Shown here in pieces: positions 5,130 through 8,395 of a stretch of DNA of 8,395 nucleotides. Positions within the stretch are counted from its first letter, which is position 1, and each line of letters starts with the position of its first letter. The position numbers and the translations under genes were made by a program. This stretch comes from an uncultured Collinsella sp. (lineage in GTDB: Bacteria; Actinomycetota; Coriobacteriia; Coriobacteriales; Coriobacteriaceae), in the NCBI GenBank assembly GCA_937950415.1, contig CALFDL010000236.1, forward strand, positions 1 through 8,395, given 5' to 3'. The notes under the pieces are model-generated. The model was given only the letters and a program-made list of their open reading frames with translations. It did no database searches and had not been told where the DNA came from.

Positions 5130-6756
5130 AGCGTTTGAGTCGTTTCCTAACAACGTCAGCTCCTCCTTCAACAGTCTTGGCCACAAGGTCGAGCACCTTG
5201 TAGTCGTCGCATTCGTATTCCAAAGCCCCACTCTTCACGTCAATTTTCCCATCTTGTCCGCGCGCGAGCACAATGACGTTATCGACGTCGAGGTTTACGA
5301 CAAAGAGCGGGTTGTGCGTGATCATCAGTACCTGCCGGTTGGCGCTCATCCTCTTAAAGGCGCCAAGGACGTGCTCCTTAATCGCTACTTGTGAGATTTG
5401 ATCCTCTGGCTGGTCGATAATGTAGACCCCTGATTTAGTGTCTTCCTCCGCCAAAAGATCGAAGTACAGGGTCCCGTACAGACCAGGCGACGGTTCAGCG
5501 TCGATGCCAATGGACTTGTTAGTGATTTTCCTTCTCTCGGTTACACGGTCAACCACCGCATGAAGCTTGTTGCGAATCTGATCGTAGCACGTCGCCATGG
5601 AAGGTTTTTCACCTGTTACCGCTGCAGCTATTTCCTCCGTAGTCAGATTGGTCTCGGACTGAATGCCATCTAGCAGAAGCGATAGCTTAGGCTTGTTGAA
5701 CACCTCCCCAAAGACGTCGTTGCAGTAGCTTATGTCGGTACTACCAGAAGTGAGTTCGGAGACAAATATGAATTTCCCCATAGGATTAGGAACCCTAATG
5801 TCAACAGGAACGGCATACTCGAGCTTCCTGTCGCGTCGCTTTGCGGCAAGCAACACTGCGTCGGCAATTTTTCCAGAGACATCGTCAAGAGTCGCCGAAT
5901 AATCATCGATAGTTTTCTGCTCGTCAGTCTTCCTCTTCGAAAGAACTCTGCGCTCCTCGCTCGCAGTGCCCTTGACTGCTCGGGTCTTCACGTCGTCGCG
6001 TTCGTAGACTAGCCTATGTTTCTCGACAAGCTTGAGAAGCCTATCCATCGCCTCCATTGCATCGGAATGGGCCTCGGCAGCCTCAAGCCCCATCTCTGTG
6101 AAAAGTTTCGAGTAATCTGCTCTGGCGGTGACAAGGTCGCTCCTGCAGGAGAGCAACTTAGAGCAGAGGTCATCGATGTCCTTAAAAGAGATCGTCTTCG
6201 TAAATCGGGAGATGGTAAGCTTCTCGGACTTTGGCAGGTCGCGCAAAACCATCTCTTGCTTATCAAGTCGACGGCGTGCATCGTTGAAGCGCGCTTTTGA
6301 CTCGAGGGCGACAACGCACTCGTCAAAGAAGCGCTTGAGCGACTCTTTGATTGAGCTGGCATCAACGTGGGATTGAAAATACTTACCGAAATAATCGTCT
6401 TGCCCCTGCCCCGAATGCAGCTCTTCGAGGGTTTTACGAACACTGTCTTGGTCGTCAAACTTGAACTCAGCCGCATCTGGGAGAAGAGTATCGACGTTTA
6501 TGCCCTCCTTCGCGCAATAGGCTTCGTATCCGTCGACCAACTTGGAATCGCCCACATGCCGGCAACCCGTTATGCGGTGAATCATCATTGACTTGCCAAT
6601 GGAGTTGTCGCCGATAATCGCGTTGATTCCGGGCGAAAGCGGTATGTCAAAGCGCTTGCCGTCAATTGAGAGTTCAAGCGAGTCGAGCTTCGAGGAGCTG
6701 GCGCTGAAGAACGAGCAGTCGCCGACCTTTATTCTTGAAGGATCAGTGACCGCCAT
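5110..6756 (-). CDS. SMC/RecF-like ABC ATPase partnered with a PHP enzyme
   Basis: This encodes a 548-aa protein. The ATG at 6756 has AAGG about eight bases upstream; a TTG at 6801 is possible and would overlap the preceding gene. Walker A is GDNSIGKS (49-56). A middle region of about 140-320 contains long charged helices with coiled-coil character. The signature-loop position reads SPGLYGT (423-429). Walker B is YIIDQPED (445-452) with catalytic Glu451, and the H-loop is MITHN (His481). The combination IDQPED...THNP is typical of the overcoming-lysogenization/RecF-like ATPases and of the C-terminal ATPase of TrlF-type PHP proteins, where the PHP domain is fused in the same chain. Here the two parts are separate genes 29 bases apart. 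The ATPase probably senses or loads on nucleic acid and gates the PHP enzyme; this is an inference. The protein is cytoplasmic. Confidence 0.88.
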   Translation of the reverse strand: MAVTDPSRIKVGDCSFFSASSSKLDSLELSIDGKRFDIPLSPGINAIIGDNSIGKSMMIHRITGCRHVGDSKLVDGYEAYCAKEGINVDTLLPDAAEFKFDDQDSVRKTLEELHSGQGQDDYFGKYFQSHVDASSIKESLKRFFDECVVALESKARFNDARRRLDKQEMVLRDLPKSEKLTISRFTKTISFKDIDDLCSKLLSCRSDLVTARADYSKLFTEMGLEAAEAHSDAMEAMDRLLKLVEKHRLVYERDDVKTRAVKGTASEERRVLSKRKTDEQKTIDDYSATLDDVSGKIADAVLLAAKRRDRKLEYAVPVDIRVPNPMGKFIFVSELTSGSTDISYCNDVFGEVFNKPKLSLLLDGIQSETNLTTEEIAAAVTGEKPSMATCYDQIRNKLHAVVDRVTERRKITNKSIGIDAEPSPGLYGTLYFDLLAEEDTKSGVYIIDQPEDQISQVAIKEHVLGAFKRMSANRQVLMITHNPLFVVNLDVDNVIVLARGQDGKIDVKSGALEYECDDYKVLDLVAKTVEGGADVVRKRLKRYGSEGI

Positions 6757-6785
6757 GAGCAAGCCTTCGAAGGTCGGCAGGCATT

Positions 6786-7514
6786 TTAGGCTGGAAACCA
6801 AATCTCACCGCCTTCTCTCCCTGGATAGGTCGCCCAATCATGGCAATCGCTCCCGACAACAAACGGAACGGCATCTTTGGGATAGGTTTCGATGAGCCTC
6901 TTGATGTCGAGCTCTCGCCGCTTGTTGCGTATTTCGACCGCGTCGACAAACTCGGTTAAAATCACTTTGCTGTCGCAATCCGCGCCTAGGCTGCTCACGT
7001 CCCGCTTTGCTTCTTGGCCGGCCGATTTCTCGTGCCCGATGAGGACAGCGTTGAGGCCGATGTCCCTCAGGACCTTGGTGAAACCGTCTTCGGTGAAAGC
7101 GCCAATATTGAGATCGTCGTAGCGCGGTTTCCCTTTCTCATCACAGACGACTTCGGCGATTCCGTCGATCAGATCGGGGTGCCGGTCATCGAAGATGGCA
7201 ACGATATGGACGACGGTCGGCTTCTTGCCACCGGCGCGAATGGACACGCTGAACTCAATACCAGGAAGCACTTTGTTCAGGCAACCATCCCCCTCCCTCT
7301 CTTTCAAAGCGAAGTAGAGGTCCTTGTCAAAGCAGTCGTGGTCGGTGATTGCGCACATGTTGATGTCATGCGCCTTCAAACCGCGAAGCAGCGCATCAAC
7401 ATGGCCTTTATCGCAGCCGGCAAGTTCCTTCTTGCCTTTGTCCTTTGTGGTGATGCTTGCAGCAGAATGGATATGCAGATCGATTCTGGTTGGCTTCGTG
7501 ACTATGCGTTCCAA
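6786..7514 (-). CDS. PHP-domain metallophosphoesterase
   Basis: This encodes a 242-aa protein. The start is taken as TTG 7514: AGGAGG (7525-7520) lies five bases upstream, while the GTG at 7520 overlaps that site and could not use it. The protein is essentially a bare PHP domain, a trinuclear metal centre that cleaves phosphoesters. All expected metal ligands are present: DLHIHS (His14, His16), ITDHD (Asp58, His59), PGIEFS (Glu87), VVHIVAIF (His103), IGHEKSA (His161) and GSDCHDW (Asp223, His225). An intact centre argues for a real hydrolase, possibly a nuclease. It is followed by the ATPase gene after 29 bases. PHP-plus-ATPase proteins (TrlF; the Ppl defence system) are known in fused form. 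The substrate here cannot be told from sequence. Confidence 0.88.
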   Translation of the reverse strand: MERIVTKPTRIDLHIHSAASITTKDKGKKELAGCDKGHVDALLRGLKAHDINMCAITDHDCFDKDLYFALKEREGDGCLNKVLPGIEFSVSIRAGGKKPTVVHIVAIFDDRHPDLIDGIAEVVCDEKGKPRYDDLNIGAFTEDGFTKVLRDIGLNAVLIGHEKSAGQEAKRDVSSLGADCDSKVILTEFVDAVEIRNKRRELDIKRLIETYPKDAVPFVVGSDCHDWATYPGREGGEIWFPA

Positions 7515-7519
7515 TTGCA

Positions 7520-7525
7520 CCTCCT
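7520..7525 (-). promoter_or_regulatory. Ribosome binding site that sets the TTG start of the PHP gene
   Basis: A perfect AGGAGG on the minus strand. Its last G is the first base of the in-frame GTG at 7520, which rules that codon out; the TTG at 7514-7512 lies five bases beyond it. Confidence 0.75.
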
Positions 7526-7933
7526 ATGCTGTCCAGGCGAATTGCATATCGCCCAACGTTGATATCAGATGGCCCATTGCCCGTCTTGGTCGAGGGCCGG
7601 TTATATGAACCTCTCAAGCAAAATTCCTTCATCCCTATGTTAATCCCATCCCTCGATGTGGGTTAGATACTAATCGGCTTCTAACCTCATTGCTGATAAC
7701 CTCGATGACGGCGGCTTCCGCCCTTGATGACGACTTCATCCGACGGCTCCCCCAATGGTCCCCAAGCAAGTGTGAATGCCGCCCATTAGTCTCAGAATCT
7801 CACAGCACCAAATAGTGCAAGTTAGCGCCGGTCCGGAGGAAAGGTATTGGGGTGATCATATTTTAAAGAAAGGCACTTGGCTCCATTCCCAGCGCGAAAA
7901 CGCATATGGCTAGCACGTTAGATGTTGCATGCA
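7526..7933. other. Intergenic region upstream of the PHP operon
   Basis: About 400 bases with no supportable gene. It must contain the operon's promoter, but no convincing -35/-10 pair was found; TATAAC on the minus strand (7605-7600) is the best -10 but lacks a -35. Inverted repeats include GGTTAG/CTAACC (7661-7666 and 7681-7686) and GGCGG-CTT-CCGCC, preceded and followed by GATGACG. Confidence 0.5.
7536..7553. repeat. Small dyad in the PHP operon leader
   Basis: GGCGA (7536-7540) and TCGCC (7549-7553) flank eight bases, ATTGCATA, itself partly symmetrical. It sits just upstream of the PHP ribosome site and could be an operator or a leader hairpin. The evidence is symmetry and position only. 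Confidence 0.3.
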
Positions 7934-7968
7934 CGAAAATAGCAACGCTCCCTATCCGGAAGCGTTGC
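7934..7968 (-). terminator. Rho-independent terminator of the LPXTG gene
   Basis: GCAACGCT (7942-7949) and AGCGTTGC (7961-7968) form a perfect eight-base-pair stem with an 11-base loop. On the minus strand the stem is followed by TATTTTCG. It lies about 50 bases past the stop of the surface-protein gene at 8021. Confidence 0.75.
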
Positions 7969-8020
7969 CCTCATAGCTTCAGTAGAGTTCTTGTATTGCA
8001 GCCAGGTGCGTCGCGCCGCC

Positions 8021-8395
8021 TCAGCAGCGATATGCGGCGGCTAGGAGCGTTGTTCCAAGCAGGGAAAACGCAAAGGACGCGGCGATCCAATTGGTGTCGC
8101 CGGTCTTGGGGAGTGTCGCAGTTGTCGCGGTGGCAGCTTTGGGCTTGGGGACTTTGGCGACCGTGGTCTTGGTCACTGTCGTTGTTGTCTTGGTTGTCGC
8201 GGCCGCGGGTTTCAGCGTGGGATTTGCCGTGGGCCCTGTGGTGGGCTCTCCGGCGGCGGGGTTAGCGTCGGCAGGAGACTTATCCACGCTATCGCCAGGC
8301 ACAACGACCCCATCGGTCTCCCCCGCCGGAGGCGTGGCGACATCGGGCTCAATCACCACATGCGGTGCTACCGCACCGGAGGCATCCACCACGCC
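8021..8395 (-). CDS. LPXTG cell-wall surface protein, C-terminal end (partial)
   Basis: This is the last 124 codons of a gene that runs off the right edge; the frame is open to the end of the window and the start is not seen. The visible protein begins with a Pro/Ala/Val/Glu-rich stretch, then a Thr/Lys/Ala-rich linker (TTKTTTTVTKTT and similar) that would span the wall. The sorting signal LPKTGDTNW follows (LPKTG codons at 8099-8113), then a hydrophobic helix (IAASFAFSLLGTTLLAAA) and a very short tail, YRC, with one basic residue. Sortase would cut between Thr and Gly and join the protein to peptidoglycan. The tail is unusually short in positive charge. The function of the full protein cannot be judged from this end. 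A decayed relative lies at 3628-3810. Confidence 0.9.
   Translation of the reverse strand, partial: GVVDASGAVAPHVVIEPDVATPPAGETDGVVVPGDSVDKSPADANPAAGEPTTGPTANPTLKPAAATTKTTTTVTKTTVAKVPKPKAATATTATLPKTGDTNWIAASFAFSLLGTTLLAAAYRC

Noticed and set aside
6009..6476. 155-codon minus-strand ORF inside the ATPase gene
   Set aside because: It is a shadow of the ATPase, which carries all the conserved motifs in its own frame.
7906..8265. Plus-strand ORF with Trp-rich product
   Set aside because: It is the complement of the Thr/Lys-rich linker of the LPXTG gene, and its composition is typical of a shadow frame.

Overview
The window looks like an accessory stretch of a mid-GC actinobacterial chromosome, most likely class Coriobacteriia (Eggerthellaceae-like). 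The clues are a cell-wall protein tail ending in an LPKTGD sorting signal with a Thr/Lys-rich linker, frequent TTG/GTG starts, and an N-terminal 'MDEIVCANTAFRYWR' nuclease-like protein of a kind I associate with that group. The taxonomic call is an inference. All protein genes lie on the minus strand; the only plus-strand gene is a tRNA.

Layout from left to right: (1) 1-357, GC-rich non-coding DNA with a 28-bp imperfect inverted repeat. (2) 358-1515, a 385-aa protein with a C-terminal DUF559/Vsr-like endonuclease fold. (3) 1916-1990, tRNA-Val(CAC), followed by a clear terminator. (4) 3352-2214, a two-gene operon: a two-pass membrane protein with a cytoplasmic GIY-YIG domain, whose expected catalytic Glu is Lys, and a 174-aa protein with a weak resemblance to the Bles03/DUF1917 family. 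(5) 3810-3628, a decayed 3' end of an LPXTG protein gene (LPKTG changed to IPKPA). (6) 4599-4005, a complete type III toxin-antitoxin locus of the TenpIN kind: promoter, two 52-nt RNA antitoxin repeats each able to form an H-type pseudoknot, an intrinsic terminator, then the ToxN-fold toxin. (7) 7514-4809, a tight three-gene operon: a PHP metallophosphoesterase, an SMC/ABC-type ATPase and a 106-aa protein of unknown function. This resembles a split version of the PHP-ATPase (TrlF/Ppl-like) proteins linked to phage defence. (8) 8395-8021, the C-terminal end of a large LPXTG surface protein that runs off the window.

Parts 5 and 8 are homologous and in the same orientation, about 4.4 kb apart, and they bracket both the toxin-antitoxin locus and the PHP-ATPase operon. 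The simplest reading is a defence cassette sitting between an intact and a decayed copy of a surface-protein gene, next to a tRNA. No integrase, transposase or CRISPR array is visible. The most notable items are the type III toxin-antitoxin locus, whose parts can all be read directly from the sequence, and the three-gene PHP/ATPase/small-protein operon.
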